A stretch of DNA of 64,000 bases, taken from Hippopus hippopus. Taxonomy: Eukaryota > Mollusca > Bivalvia > Cardiida > Cardiidae. The notes under the pieces were generated by a model, which saw only the letters and a program-made list of their open reading frames with translations, had not been told where the DNA came from and searched no databases. Shown here piece by piece: positions 10,317 through 21,599 of the stretch (position 1 is the first letter of the stretch; every line of letters begins with the position of its first letter). The stretch is from the NCBI GenBank assembly GCA_946811185.2, contig OX328112.1:14551215-14615214 (forward strand), written 5' to 3'. Position numbers and translations under genes: made by a program.

Positions 10317-10628
10317 GAGCCCCAGTAGCTCAGTTGGTAGCATACAGGACTTGAGATCTGGGGCTGCTGTTTTGATCCCAAGCTCGGCCAATTTCTTTCC
10401 CAGGATTGATGATAGTCATTGTGACAGGATTCACTCCTCTCTCACCGCTGACCATGGTTTTGATGATGGTTATTTGGGAAAGTACTGGCTGCTTGGAAGG
10501 AATATTGTGTGGAGTAGATCTACTGGTAAAATAATTCCAGGAAAGCATGGATAGGTGCATTGGCCGCTGTGATATAATTGAAATAATGTTGAAAACGGCA
10601 TTAAACACCATACAATCAATCAATCAAT
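10317..10628 (+). mobile_element. SINE-1 (tRNA-derived), full length
   Basis: Box A region AGTAGCTCAGTTGGTAG, box B-like TTTTGATCCCAAGC, body TTTCCCAGGATTGATGATAG, and conserved 3' segment GAAATAATGTTGAAAACGGC with an (AATC)n tail. The 3' segment resembles the conserved tail of molluscan V-SINE/RUDI-type elements (from memory). Confidence 0.88.
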
Positions 10629-10849
10629 AAAGCCATTTCCCAGCAATACATATCTAGACTTACACCAAACACTGAACCATCTTTAATCTTTAACACAAAA
10701 TAAACCCGACATTAAAATCATGTGCATACTGCTGATAAAGAACCACATATTGCTAGTAAAGAACCACAACCAGGTAGAGTCACATTGCCGCTGATGACAA
10801 ATTCTAAAGACTTCTCCAAACAGTGTTACAAGTAGCTGCAAATTACGTG

Positions 10850-11004
10850 TTGCCCAAATGATGGGATTTGTCTTTGATAAGATAATAAACATTGTGGGAA
10901 AAAGAGAAAATGCTGGTTACCAGCATTTTCTCCTTTTTCCACAATATTATCAAAATTTTCCTCTCTCAGGGTCATTGAAACACAATAAATTGGTCAATGG
11001 TTGA
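10850..11004 (-). mobile_element. TM1 copy, left part missing
   Basis: From CCCAAATGATGGGATTTGTC through the hairpin to the degenerate end GGTTGACCC. Confidence 0.75.
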
Positions 11005-11478
11005 CCCTTTAATAGTGACAAATTTGGCCAAACATAAAACTTTTGCAGACAGCAAGATAATTGACTCAAAAATCACTTTTGGATTGACTGATTGATTAAA
11101 TGGTGTTTAACAACATTTTCAACATTATTTCAGTCATATTGTGGAGGCCAGTGCACCTATCCATATTTTCCTGGAGTTTCTTTTACCACTACTCCGCACA
11201 ATATTCTTTCCAAGCCACTGGCTACTTTCCCACATAACCATTGTCGAAACAATGGTCTGCGGTAAGAGAGGAATGAATCCTGTTGCATCATGACTATCAC
11301 CAATCCTCAGAAAGAAATTAGCCGAGCTGGGGATCAAACCAGCGACCCCATGTTAAATCTCCTATGAAAGGGTTGAAAACATTGTGGGAAAGGAGAAAAC
11401 GCTGGTTTCTTTTCCCCACAATATTTTTTAACAGGCTAATTTCCTGTTTGGATTGTCTGGATTGTATGGTAAAGAGCA
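11001..11478 (-). mobile_element. TM1 copy interrupted by SINE-1
   Basis: Left part 11001-11081 (TTGACCCTTTAATAGTGAC ... CTTTTGCAGACAGC) and right part 11353-11478 (CTATGAAAGGGTTGAAAAC ... GTATGGTAAAGAG) flank a SINE. Confidence 0.72.
11082..11352 (-). mobile_element. SINE-1, inverted, head truncated
   Basis: Tail GATTGACTGATTGATT, 3' domain CATTTTCAACATTATTTCAG, body through GGGGATCAAACCAGCGACCC (box B, minus strand). The box A part is missing. Confidence 0.82.
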
Positions 11479-11652
11479 AAACATGTGAAACCAACAACAA
11501 TAAAAGGTGCAAAAGTGATGATGTCCAAAGGCTGACTACAAAAGGTCAGAGGTCTACAAGATGACCCCAGCAAGATGGCCAACAAAACTGACCATAACCA
11601 TACATCATTAAGGTGACATTGAGAGGACTCTACGGTCTCAACAACCAGTTAT

Positions 11653-11775
11653 TAATCCTTAAAACCCCTTTCACGATTATAGTTGCCTTTCCAGCCAATG
11701 TAGATCAAGATCAGGCTGCACAAAAAGTGCAGTATTACCTTTGATCTACACTATCTGCTATGCTAAAACTCGTTA
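11653..11775 (-). mobile_element. TM3 right-half fragment, inverted
   Basis: TTAATCCTTAAAACCCC and CACGATTATAGTTGCC followed by the AGATCAAGATCAGGCTGCAC hairpin. Confidence 0.65.
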
Positions 11776-11849
11776 GACAAGAGCAACCTTATACTTCTGA
11801 TCATTGGATCATATTTCTAGACTGAAAATATTTTGGTTTTTTTGGCTCT

Positions 11850-12061
11850 TTAACTCTTTCTGAGCCAAATAAATAAACTCGACCTCTTTCGACGGCTCTA
11901 AATACAATTCATTGAAACTTACCAATATTTTGATTGTATAGGCTTGACTACACAAGCAGATGGAATAGATCAAAGATCAGACTGCACCTTCTGTGAAGTC
12001 TGATCTTGATCTATGCCATCTGCAAAAGTCAATGTTTTCACCTGTGGCGCCGAAAGGGTAA
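11850..12061 (+). mobile_element. TM3-like variant
   Basis: TTAACTCTTTCTGAGCC at the left and GGCGCCGAAAGGGTAAA at the right form imperfect TIRs around the AGATCAAAGATCAGACTGC hairpin (~11972-12021). Confidence 0.68.
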
Positions 12062-12064
12062 AGG

Positions 12065-12276
12065 GTAAACCCTTAGAGATTCAAATAAACCCAACAGACA
12101 TTTTCAGTCGAAAAACAAGACCCAAATGATTGCAACTTCATGGGTGCTTTAGTCTGAAAAGACTTAACAAACTAAACAGTGTAGATCAAAGATCAGACTG
12201 CATATTTTGTGCAGTCTGATCTTGATCTACATTGTCTGCAAAGGCAAGTATAGTCGTGAAAGGCACTTTGAGGTTT
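12065..12276 (+). mobile_element. TM3 copy
   Basis: GTAAACCCTTAGAGATTC start, hairpin AGTGTAGATCAAAGATCAG ... CTGATCTTGATCTACATTG, end AGTCGTGAAAGGCACTTTG. Confidence 0.78.
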
Positions 12277-12277
12277 A

Positions 12278-12479
12278 CACATTGCCAAACATTCCTGTGT
12301 TTTAACAACCCCAAACCACATATATATTTTGTTTTGGCCTTATGGTGAAAACATGGCGGAGATAATAGTGTTTAATATTCAGGGTCATTTCTGTAATTAT
12401 TTGCACTACATTATTTCTCAGGTTTAATCAGTTTCAAACTTAGGAACTTTTATGGAAGAAGTGTGGACTCTTCTTTAAC
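12278..12479. other. TM1 left-tip remnant, otherwise nothing recognised
   Basis: CATTGCCAAACATTCCTGTG near 12281 resembles a TM1 left end; the rest has no recognisable feature. Confidence 0.35.
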
Positions 12480-12706
12480 AGGCCACAAAATTTTAGACAA
12501 AGTAAACAGAGTTGTCTCTATTGAAAGCATTTGCACATGAAGATTTAAATGTGGCTCAATAGACTGGCTTAATGCCCTTTTAACTGTTAAAAACATTGTG
12601 GAAACACAAGAAAAATGCTGGTTATCACCATTTTCTCCTTTTATCCCACAAAGTTTTCAAAGACCTTCTTAGGGCTATAAATACAGGGCTGTTTTGAAAA
12701 GGGTTG
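12480..12706 (-). mobile_element. TM1 copy, degenerate
   Basis: ATTTTAGACAAAGTAAAC, CATTTGCACATGAAGA, weakened hairpin (GGTTATCACCATTTTCTCC) and end GAAAAGGGTTGAA. Confidence 0.7.
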
Positions 12707-13008
12707 AAGCCCATTCAACATGGCTATGCATGCTGATTTCTCAATGGTCCAGAAAATATGACATTCCTGTTGACATTTCCCCTTCCAACATTCTACAGTC
12801 CATCAGAATGTCTACTTAAATTTACATGCCAAAATTAAGGCACACATGAATCAAAGTACTGAGAGTACAGAAACAAGACAATTTTTTTTTCCCCAAGTCC
12901 CAAACAAGCTATGGCAAGAGGACTGTATCAGAAACCACCGAGCACAGTTATCTAATTCGATGATAGCTCTTTCTTGGTTTCCCGCAATACTTTGATATCT
13001 CACTGCCA

Positions 13009-13230
13009 GACAACAAATTTTACAATAAATTCTGGTAAACGTCAAAGCATAAATTTTTAAGCAACAAAATAAATGTAGCTCCAAAGATGGACTTTGTCTT
13101 CGATAGGGTAGAAAGCATTGTGGAAAAGGAGAAAATGGTGGTTATCAGTATTTCCTCCTTTTTCAACAGTGTTTTCGAAAGCATTCTTGCCCAGGTTCCT
13201 TAAAACTCAGGAATGTTTGGTAAATGGCTA
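13009..13230 (-). mobile_element. TM1 copy, degenerate
   Basis: ACAACAAATTTTACAATA, GATAGGGTAGAAAGCATTG, mismatched hairpin (ATGGTGGTTATCAGTATT), end GGTAAATGGCTAA. Confidence 0.7.
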
Positions 13231-13371
13231 AGTAACATTTCATCTATGTACCATCTAATTGTACCATAGGATATTTGAATGACAAAATCATAGACTACAT
13301 TATTTTGGTAATTATTTTATTAATGTAAAATACAAAATGACGGCCCAAAGCTTACATCATAATGGTCACAA

Positions 13372-13556
13372 AAAGACCTGATTGTCTGATTGATTGATTC
13401 ATTCATTCATTCAATGGCTGGTTGGTTGATTGTTCGGTTGGTTGGTATTTCACACCACCTTCAGCATTATTCCAGTCATATCATAGAAACAACACATTCT
13501 TGTATTCCCTGTATTTCACCAGTAAGAGGCTAGGACCCTGAAGCATCTTGCCCAAG
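13372..13556 (-). mobile_element. SINE-2 fragment, inverted
   Basis: Tail of ATTC/GGTT repeats, 3' domain CAGCATTATTCCAGTCATAT, CTTGTATTCCCTGTATTTCACC and CATCTTGCCCAAGGACACTCC. The tRNA head is missing. Confidence 0.72.
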
Positions 13557-13660
13557 GACACTCCAAACATAAGGGCTGTCTGGTGAAGGGTTAATCACAA
13601 AGAGAATATATGAAATGGACATAGAAATCCAGCCAAAGATGTGCTTGGTGCTCACAGAGT

Positions 13661-13883
13661 TTAACTCTTTACCAAACAACAAAATTTTAGACTTGTCCAA
13701 AATGAAAGCATTTGCAGATGACAATTTGAATGTGGCTCAAATGATCATTTCATTTTTGAAAGGGTACAAAACATTGTGGGCAAAGGAGAAAATGCTGGTT
13801 ACAAGCATTTTCTCCTTTTCCCACAATGTTTTCAAAAGGATTATTTCTCAAGGTTGTTAAAAGTCAGATTGTGGTAAAGAGTG
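13661..13883 (-). mobile_element. TM1 copy, complete
   Basis: TTAACTCTTTACCAAACAAC start and GTGGTAAAGAGTGA end; hairpin with one changed base (GGTTACAAGCATTTT). Confidence 0.86.
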
Positions 13884-13965
13884 ATTCTGAAATAACACTT
13901 AGAATTATTTGCTTATTGATACAGAAAAACCTAGAGATCATTAGCTCACAGAATCTTAATGTATA

Positions 13966-14200
13966 TTAACCCTTTACTACACAATCCCAAGTTTTAACAA
14001 CTAAGAGAAATAAAGGTCTTAGAAAACAATGTGAGAAAAGGAGAAAATGCTTGTCACCTTCATTTTCTCCTCTTTCCCGCTATGATTGTTTTCTCTCCTT
14101 TCAAAGACAAGTTTCATAATTGGAGCCATATTTGATTTGTTGTCTGCTAGTGCTTTCAATTTGGACCAGACGAAAGTTTTGCCGAGTGGTAAAGCATTAA
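13966..14200 (+). mobile_element. TM1 copy, complete
   Basis: TTAACCCTTTACTACACAAT to GTAAAGCATTAA; the hairpin centre is scrambled (TGCTTGTCACCTTCATT). Confidence 0.85.
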
Positions 14201-15470
14201 ACATACCCAAAGACAACCTTTTATGGTCAGACACCATAATTATAACATTACCTAGCTTACATCCCCTATCCCTATTTACATAGCAAACTCTGGTATGAAA
14301 AGCTAATTTAAATACTGCACTAAATCCTTTATTTATTTACCAAACCCTCGTTAAACAGCATAAATGGTCACAGCCTTTGACCAGTGGTCAATCTACAGAA
14401 TTTATCAGATAATATTGCACTGTGCCAATGTTTATGGTGATAGAGATCCAAGGTAAACATCCTGTCATTATATAAGGGCCTGTCATTATCAGATCTTTTC
14501 ATCACCAATGGAACTTACTGAATGAAATAGCTATGTTTTAGTGTAGTGAACGAGCATCTTGTTTTCCAAGTGCTACATAATTTCTTTGAAGCTATCAATA
14601 GGTTAGTTAAAAGCGTTCTCGCAGTCTGTGGTGACAACTTCCTAAAGTCCTGCATTAACATCAGATGTTAACAGATCTTTAAAGTCATAATTATGATAAT
14701 AATCAACCAATATTTTAAGCGGATTTGTATGGCGAATCTGCTTACTGTGATCAAACTTGCCAAAACCAAATGCATCATGCGTTACGATGCATGCACGCTC
14801 ACTATAAGTTTTGAATTGCTGTTCTGCACTATGTTATTGGTTTGACCCGAACAAAATATACTGTCATACATGCTTCCACTCTACTGGTTCTACTTTCAGT
14901 TTTAGTTAGTACACCCCAACCTTGTTTTTGTCACTACTGTATATACAGTCCTACACATGTTCACACAGTCCTAAATCTTATACCAGCAAAAAAACACATC
15001 AGATTGATGGATCAATTTGCTACTCCTTAATAAGTGATAAAATAACAGTTACTGCGCATCCCATTTGGCCCAACAACTGAGACTTTCCTTGCCATTGCTA
15101 ACTCCACTAACTAATTACATATACATATACATGCATTACATGTAATGGAAATTTTATTTTTCATTATACCATAATTATAGTAGCTTTATACTGTTCCATA
15201 AATCCGGGTTTCAGACTTCGAGTTCTTTGATTTTATCTTATTTTGGTACAAAAATCTTCGAAGACAAGCCTAGTACATTTAACAGTATTTTGCTATCATT
15301 GAACTATCAGATGGAACTTGCTTCAAGCTCAAGACCCCAAATACTGGCACTTCAACCAGCAAAGAACTCATGACTAGAGACACAGAGCACCTGATGGTAT
15401 CAATGTTGAAGCTAATTCTTATGTTGGTTCAAATCACTTGACCTGGCTTTACTTGCTATTGCAAAAAGTG
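14201..15470. other. no feature recognised (1.27 kb)
   Basis: One of the longest stretches without a recognisable element. A local ACATATACATATACATGC/ACATGT palindromic run occurs near 15117-15145. The longest open frames (about 60 codons) show no homology I recognise. Confidence 0.45.
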
Positions 15471-15645
15471 TGGATTAAGATCAGACTGTACAAAAAATGC
15501 AGCCTGGTGACAAATCTATTCTGTCCAAAGACTGTCTTTGATAAGGTAGAAAACATAGTGGGAAAATGAGAAAATGCTGATTTTCCACAATGTTTACTAA
15601 AGCCTTCTTCTCCAGGGTCATTTAAAACGGGTTGTGTGGTAAAGG
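15471..15645 (-). mobile_element. TM2 core half plus truncated TM1
   Basis: 15471-15512 is half a TM2/TM3 hairpin (TGGATTAAGATCAGACTG); 15528-15645 is TM1 from TCTTTGATAAGGTAGAAAAC with most of the hairpin deleted to TGTGGTAAAGGTATAA. Confidence 0.6.
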
Positions 15646-15937
15646 TATAAGCAAGCACTTGTCTAAAGCAAGCATTTTTAGAAGCCCATTGAGGTGCATG
15701 CGTAATACATGTTTGACTGCATTTTCAATTGCTGCCTACAACAAACATGTCTGAAAGAGTGTTCAGGGGCGACAGGGTCAATACTGTCCAATAATGGTCA
15801 TCTGACAATTTATAGACAGTTGACACTGGGCATGCCTTATCATCAACAACCCCCTGATTAATGCTAGTGATTTATTACTCCTTTGTTTTTCACAAACTGC
15901 TCCTGGACTATCTAAATGTAATTAACTTTTTCTACAG

Positions 15938-16064
15938 TGATATCTTAGATCTACACTGTCCAATACGGAGATATTATTCCCCAAAACAAAACTTTGAAAA
16001 TGCAATATTTGGGTTTTTACTATCAAATCAAAAATTTCATTTTAGTTATTTAGCAGGATAAGAG
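15938..16064 (+). mobile_element. TM2 right half
   Basis: TTAGATCTACACTGTCCAAT ... CAATATTTGGGTTTTTACTA ... TTTAGCAGGATAAGAGA. Confidence 0.72.
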
Positions 16065-16099
16065 ATACAATCACAAGGGGACCAGCTTCCATAATATAT

Positions 16100-16250
16100 C
16101 ATAATTATATCAAATTAAATTGATTGCAAAATCCCTAATGGAATCTATGATAAAAACAAAGAAATACAGTTAAAAGGACCAATCTGTTAATTTGTAACCT
16201 TTACTCTCATCTGTAAAAGGAGATAATTTGACTGACAGGAGTGGCTCAAA
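16100..16250 (+). repeat. repeat M, copy 1, fused to TM1 interior
   Basis: AAAGGACCAATCTGTTA ... AGGAGATAATTTGACTGACAGG is repeated at 59300-59410 in the same order. Here it runs directly into TM1 interior sequence (GTGGCTCAAAATGATAGG). Confidence 0.6.
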
Positions 16251-16300
16251 ATGATAGGATTTGTCTTTGGAATGGTAGAAAATGTTGTGGGGAAAGAAAA

Positions 16301-17514
16301 ACAAGAGGGCCATGATGGCCCTGAAGTTGCTCATCTGAGTCTTTTGACCAAACATGACCCATTTTCAGTCTCTTTGAATGTTGTGAGAAACATTCTACCA
16401 AGCTTTCATAATGACTGGGCTGAAAATGTGGCCTCTGGCTTGTAGACAAGCTTTTTCTAGAATTTCTCTCAGTGACCTACTTTTTAGCCCAACGAAGCCC
16501 ATTTTCCCATTGTAGATATTGTCAAAACAAAGATTCCGGCCACCTTTCATAAGTATTGAACAGAAAATGTGGCCTCCAGAGAGTACACAAGGTTTTTCCA
16601 AGATTTGACATTGCGACCTAGTTTTTTACCCAATGTGACCCATTTTCAATTTCATTATATTGATCATCAGGAAAACCATTATTTTTCGTAAGTATTGGAC
16701 AGAAAATGATGACTCTAGAGCTATACAAGCTTTTCTGAAGATTTGACATGGTGACCTAGTATTTGACCCGACATGACCCATTTTCAACCTCGGTCAAGAA
16801 ATCATTATGACAAACATTCTGACCAACTTTCATGAGTATTGCACCAAAAATGTGGCCTCTGGAGCGTACACAAGGTTTTTCTAAGATTTGACTTGGTGAC
16901 CCAGTTTTTGAGATATCATCAAGACAAACATTCTGACCATCTTTCAAGAGTTTTGGACTGAAAATGTGGCCTCTAGAGTATACACAAGGTTTTTCTAAGA
17001 TTTGACCTACTGACCTAGTTTTTGACCCAACATGACCCATTTTCAAACTCGTCTGAGATATCATCAAGACATACATTCTGACCAACTTTCAAGAGTTTTG
17101 GACTGAAAATGTTGCCTCTAGAGTGTACACAAGGTTTTTCTAAGATTTGACCTAGTGACCTAGTTTTTCACCTGACATGACCCATTTTCATACTCCTCAG
17201 AGATATTATCACGACAAATAGTTTGACCAACTTTCAAGAGTTTTGGACTGAATATGTGGCCTCTAGAGAGTACACAAGGTTTTTCTAAAATTTGACTTTG
17301 TGACCTAGTTTTTGACCCGACATGACCCATTTTCGAACTCATCCAAGATATTATCAAGACAAATATTTTGACCAAGTTTCATGAGTATTAGACTGAAAAT
17401 GTGGCCTCTAGAGTGTACACAATGTAAAAGTTGACGTCGCACAATGCACGACGGGCACCGGACACAGCATAATCACAAAAGCTCACCTTGAGCACTTTTG
17501 CTAAGGTGAGCTAA
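16301..17514 (+). mobile_element. Helitron-like element carrying a 145-bp tandem array
   Basis: Starts ACAAGAGGGCCATGATGGCC and ends with a hairpin AGCTCACCT ... AGGTGAGCT closing in CTAA, without long TIRs. The interior is about seven tandem units. Boundaries are set by the split TM1 copy. The 3' hairpin plus CTRR-like end, the absence of target duplication, and the pearl-like plan suggest a non-autonomous Helitron/Helentron; that is an inference. Confidence 0.6.
16322..17425 (+). repeat. ~145-bp tandem repeat array, ~7 units
   Basis: The TGACCTAGTTTTTGACC landmark recurs at about 16473, 16614, 16752, 16897, 17011, 17156 and 17301: spacing 138-145 except one 114-bp unit lacking ~31 bp (16897-17011). 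Each unit also carries GACTGAAAATGTGGCCTCTA and ACACAAGGTTTTTCTAAGAT. The unit is open on the minus strand over several monomers, but that looks incidental. Confidence 0.92.
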
Positions 17515-17659
17515 AAATGCTGGTAACCAGTACTTTTTCCTTATACTTTCTTGTTCTCCCACAAAATTTTCAAAAGCCTCATTTGGCAGGGTCGTTAAAA
17601 CTTGGAATTGTGTGGTAAGGGGTTAACACATTACAGAAGGGATTAAAATCAAGAACAAG

Positions 17660-17845
17660 AATGCTGGCTTTTGAAAACATTGCGGATAAAGGAGAAAATG
17701 CTGGTACACAGCATTTTCTCCTTTTCCAACAATGTTTTCTATCTTATCAAAGACAAATCTCACAGTTTGAGTAAGGATTAATTTGTCTTCTGCAAATCCT
17801 TTCAATTTGGACCAGCCTAGAATCTTATTTTTCTGTAATGAGGTA
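17660..17845 (+). mobile_element. TM1 copy, left end missing
   Basis: Starts at GGCTTTTGAAAACATTGCGG; hairpin near-intact; end TTTTTCTGTAATGAGGTAA eroded. Confidence 0.78.
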
Positions 17846-18014
17846 AGTAGAGCCCAATTCCTCTGCTAACAAAAAGGGGATGTCCACCACTTTTATCCTG
17901 TACTATCTTTACTCTATCATAATCCTGTACCCTGGGCACATAAAAACCTCCACAAATATTGGCAGCTGGACAATTAAACTATGGTCATATCATCTTGCAA
18001 CCACTAACTAACCT

Positions 18015-18238
18015 GTAACCCTTTGCTAAACAATAAGATTTTAGACTTGTCCAAATTGAGAGCATTTGCAGAAGACAATTTAAATGTGACTCATATGAAA
18101 GGATTTGCCTCTGAAAGGGTAGAAAACGTTGTAGGAAAATGAGAAAATGCTGGTTACCAGCACTTTCTCCTTTTCCCACAATGTTCTTAACAAACTTCTT
18201 TTTTAGGGTGGTTACAAATCAGTGTAGTAATGAGTTAA
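18015..18238 (-). mobile_element. TM1 copy, complete
   Basis: GTAACCCTTTGCTAAACAAT to GTAATGAGTTAA. Confidence 0.85.
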
Positions 18239-18241
18239 CTG

Positions 18242-18451
18242 GTAACCTGTTACCAAACAATCCTGAGTCTTAACAACTCCAAGAAAAAGGCATCATTTCA
18301 AAAAGTTGCAGGTAGAGCAGAAATTCCTTCTTTTCCACAGTTTTCTACCCTTCAACAGACTAATCAAAATTTTTGAGACACAGCAAATTTTTCATCTGCA
18401 AATCCCTTCAATATGGAAAAGTCTAAACTTCTGTGGTCTGGTAAAGAGTTA
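18242..18451 (+). mobile_element. TM1 copy, hairpin lost
   Basis: GTAACCTGTTACCAAACAAT and GTCTGGTAAAGAGTTA ends are recognisable, but the central palindrome is reduced to GAAATTCCTTCTTTTCC. Confidence 0.72.
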
Positions 18452-18534
18452 TTTCCTTTACAATCCCTAGGCCAACTTAAAGTACAGTAAAAACCTGTCT
18501 CAGTGGCCACCTCTATTAAGCAGGCAACTTGTAT

Positions 18535-18625
18535 TAACTCTTTACCACACAGCAACATTTTAGACTCGTCCAAGTTAAAAGCACTTGCAGAGGACAAAAT
18601 AAATGTGACTTTAAAACTGAAAGTG
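18535..18625 (-). mobile_element. TM1 left fragment
   Basis: TTAACTCTTTACCACACAGC through GACAAAATAAATGTGACTTT; stops before the hairpin. Confidence 0.72.
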
Positions 18626-19089
18626 ACCTCACCCAAAACAGTAGAGCAGTTTACAACAGGCAATGTTTAAATACAGGTAGTTGTTTACCATGATTTAACT
18701 GTAAATGATATAGAATAAACTAGGCTTTCAGGGCTGCAAGCTGGTGAAGACAAAAATGAACTGAGGAAAGGAAATGAGAGCATAGAAGCATTTAGTTTTG
18801 GCATGCAGATGATAATGTTTGCTGATAATCTTCAGATTTCTCAAATTTCTATCTAATGTTTGTTTTATTGGCTCTCCAGTAATAACTTCCTTCCTGTATA
18901 AAAACTGACCAATTACAGGACAGATCAAATTGAAGCCAGCTGGAACTTGGTACCTCCAATCAGGCAGTGTGCATCTAGCCTTGTACACTGTCCTTGGATA
19001 TTCTGTTTCAAAACATCCAACAGCATGAACAAGGGAATTTCTTCTACAGCCATTGAATTCTGTTTAATTTGATCTTTTCGTAACTTGTT
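18626..19089. other. no feature recognised
   Basis: No coding or recurrent repeat sequence seen. Confidence 0.4.
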
Positions 19090-19318
19090 CAACCTTATTA
19101 CCACACAATCCTGAGTTTGAACGACCTTGAGGAAGAAGGCTTTTGAAAACATTGTGGGAAAAGGAGAAAATGCTGGCCACCAGCATTTTCTCCTTTTCCC
19201 ACAATATTTTCTACCCTTTCAGAGACAAATCCCACTATCTGATCAGTATCTGACATTTCACTTGCATATGCTTTTGATTTGGACAAGTCCAAAACTGTAT
19301 CGTGTGGTGAAGAGTTAA
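19090..19318 (+). mobile_element. TM1 copy, near complete
   Basis: CAACCTTATTACCACACAAT to GTGAAGAGTTAA; hairpin with a CTGGCCACCAG centre. Confidence 0.86.
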
Positions 19319-19339
19319 ACATTTATTTTACATTGATTG

Positions 19340-19476
19340 AGAAACAAGCTCTTCCAACTTTTAACAAAATGTGGCTCATATGACGGTAAATATATTAGAC
19401 TTCTCAAGCCCAGAAAATATTGTTGGAAATGGAGAAAATGCTGGTTACCAGCATTTTCTCCATTTCCAATAATATT
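19340..19476 (-). mobile_element. TM1 partial copy
   Basis: AATGTGGCTCATATGACGG through the hairpin (ATTGTTGGAAATGGAG ... CTCCATTTCCAATAAT). Both arms share the same changes. Cut at the TTAA that starts TM3. Confidence 0.72.
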
Positions 19477-19688
19477 TTAACCCCTAGAGGACCCAATACA
19501 CCCAACAGGCATTTTCAGTCTAAAAATATGACCATAATAGAGTTCTGCAATTTCATGGTTACTCATGTACGCAGTGTATAATCAAGCAGACATTGTAGAT
19601 CAAAGATAAGACTAAATGTTTTGTGCGGTCTGATCTTGATCTACATTGGGCACCAAGACAACTACAGTTGTGAAAGGCATTTAATTAA
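19477..19688 (+). mobile_element. TM3 copy, full length
   Basis: TTAACCCCTAGAGGACCC to GAAAGGCATTTAATTAA; hairpin TGTAGATCAAAGATAAGACT ... GTCTGATCTTGATCTACA. Confidence 0.8.
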
Positions 19689-20286
19689 GGTTAAAAGCTA
19701 TCTTCCACATCCTCTTGAATTAGTCGAGGGTAAACTACAAGTAAAATCTGTTTCATTTATTTGACTGTAAGGGTCAGTAAATTGACCCCAGCATCCATGT
19801 AAACATGTAAAACAATCGTTTTGTTTCCACAGCTGTAGTTCATACAACATTAGGGGCTCTTCATTAACCCAAAACCTGCTAAATAACTACTGACTGAGCT
19901 ACCTGGGCTCAGCTTCTGCAAACTGAAGAGATCAAGATGAGACTGCACAGAATGGATCTCTGCATGCTGTCTAAGAGCTCTAGAGTCAACTGTATGATAC
20001 CCTGCTTCAGCTAAGAAATCATCTAACTTATTTAAATGCATATATGAATAATTTGAAAATGACTTACAGTTTTGATGCATTTTGAGAAAGGTTTTCCCAT
20101 TATTTCCTGCTATGGTCTTAATCCGGGGTTACACTTTATATAATCCATCATCAGAATAATTGGACGCCCTCCATTTATCAATTTAGCTCTTAGAATTTTT
20201 TTTTCAAGTTTTTTTAACTTTTTTCTCTGCAAGAAAGTTTGTCAGACAAACAAAATATTAACACTCTGTACTTCACTTATTACTTA
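19689..20286. other. no feature recognised
   Basis: No supported gene; a weak GATCAAGATGAGACTGCAC block near 19929 may be a very old TM2/TM3 arm. Confidence 0.4.
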
Positions 20287-20512
20287 TCATTACCACACTA
20301 TCTCAAGTTTTAACGACCCTGAGGCACAGGCCTTTCAGGAAAACATTGTGGGAAAAGGAGAAAATGCTGGTAACCAGCATTTTCTCCTTTTCCCACAATG
20401 TTGTCTACCCTTCACAAATCAAAATTCACTTTTTGAGTCACATTTATTTTGTCATCTGCAAATGCTTTCGATTTGGAAAAGTAAAAAATCTTGCCATTTG
20501 GTAAAGAGTTAA
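20287..20512 (+). mobile_element. TM1 copy, near complete
   Basis: Perfect hairpin AAAACATTGTGGGAAAAGG ... ; ends TTTGGTAAAGAGTTAA. The left TTAA is eroded to TCATTACC. Confidence 0.88.
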
Positions 20513-20700
20513 CCCTCATAGTGATAAATAGATGACACAGACATTCCCTATTAGTACAAAACACAGATTTTGCCATTTTTCAGCTTTCTTCACCAGAATG
20601 TCTGCAAAAAAATAGGACATTGTAGATTTGAAATCAGACTGCACATTCTGCCCAGTCTGATCTTTATTTACACTGTCCACTTTAGTACACAAATCAAGGT
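20509..20700 (+). mobile_element. TM3-like copy
   Basis: TTAACCCTCATAGTGAT, hairpin ACATTGTAGATTTGAAATC ... GTCTGATCTTTATTTACACT. Shares its TTAA with the preceding TM1. Confidence 0.55.
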
Positions 20701-21008
20701 TCAGCGATATAAGGAGAAGAGAAATAAATCAGGAATACAACCAATGTCTTGAATGTTTAAAATCCTTTGTAAAAAAATATTTATCTTAAATTGAAATTCA
20801 ATGTTTGTGACAAGGCACAAAAATTTCTCAATGAGATATGTCACAGATCAAAACTGAAAACAGCCTTACAGAGTTGCTGCTAAATGCTTTAAAATCAACT
20901 TTGGGAGAAATAAATCTTTACAGCACATCAAAGCTGCTTTTCCATCAAGCATTTTGCCAAGTAAGACAAGCTAAACACAATTTTTTGCCTCCCCAGTACA
21001 TCATTTTT

Positions 21009-21236
21009 TTTACTCTATACCACACAATCCCAAGTACTGACAACCCTGAGGAAGAAGCCTTTTGAAAATATAGTAGGAAAACGAGAAAATGCTGGCAACC
21101 AGCATTTTCTCCTTTTCCCACAAAATTTTCAAAACTATCAAAGACAAATCCATCATTTAAGTCACATTAAAATCATCGTCTGCAATTGCTTTCAATTTGG
21201 ACAAGTCTGCATTTTTGTAGTTTGATAAGAAGTTAA
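21009..21236 (+). mobile_element. TM1 copy, complete
   Basis: TTTACTCTATACCACACAAT to GATAAGAAGTTAA; hairpin intact with a CTGGCAACCAG centre. Confidence 0.85.
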
Positions 21237-21599
21237 GTCCTATTAAATTGTAAAAGTAAACACATGTAAAATTGACCCAATTTGTGTAATAATCAGGGTT
21301 AATTAATTATTGCAACAGAAGACCCACACACTTTTATCCAAACATTAAGCCTTATTAGTTCAACAAAACATCGCATCAATTTGTAAATCCACGCGAGATT
21401 ATGACTAACTTCACTGTATTCAAAACTGGACCAAATAAAATCAAACATTAAAATTCATACAGCCGTCCCTCACCTTCTAGCCGGAGAGATTTCAACACCC
21501 TTGTAAAAGATAAAACTGACCATAGGTAAACTGATCCTTCCTGTTTCATGTAACACTTTCCCTCGGGATTCAACCAGAGATATTTAAAAATTTAACCTG

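Larger units (their letters stand above)
16232..17626 (-). mobile_element. TM1 copy split by a tandem-array element
   Basis: Left part 16232-16300 (GGCTCAAAATGATAGGATTT ... GTTGTGGGGAAAGAAAA) and right part 17515-17626 (AATGCTGGTAACCAGTAC ... GTGGTAAGGGGTTAA). The junction lies in the left hairpin arm. Confidence 0.75.

Noticed and set aside
16756..17375. minus-strand open frames of repeated peptide
   Set aside because: These are translations of the 145-bp tandem array; frame is not kept across all units and no protein feature supports them.
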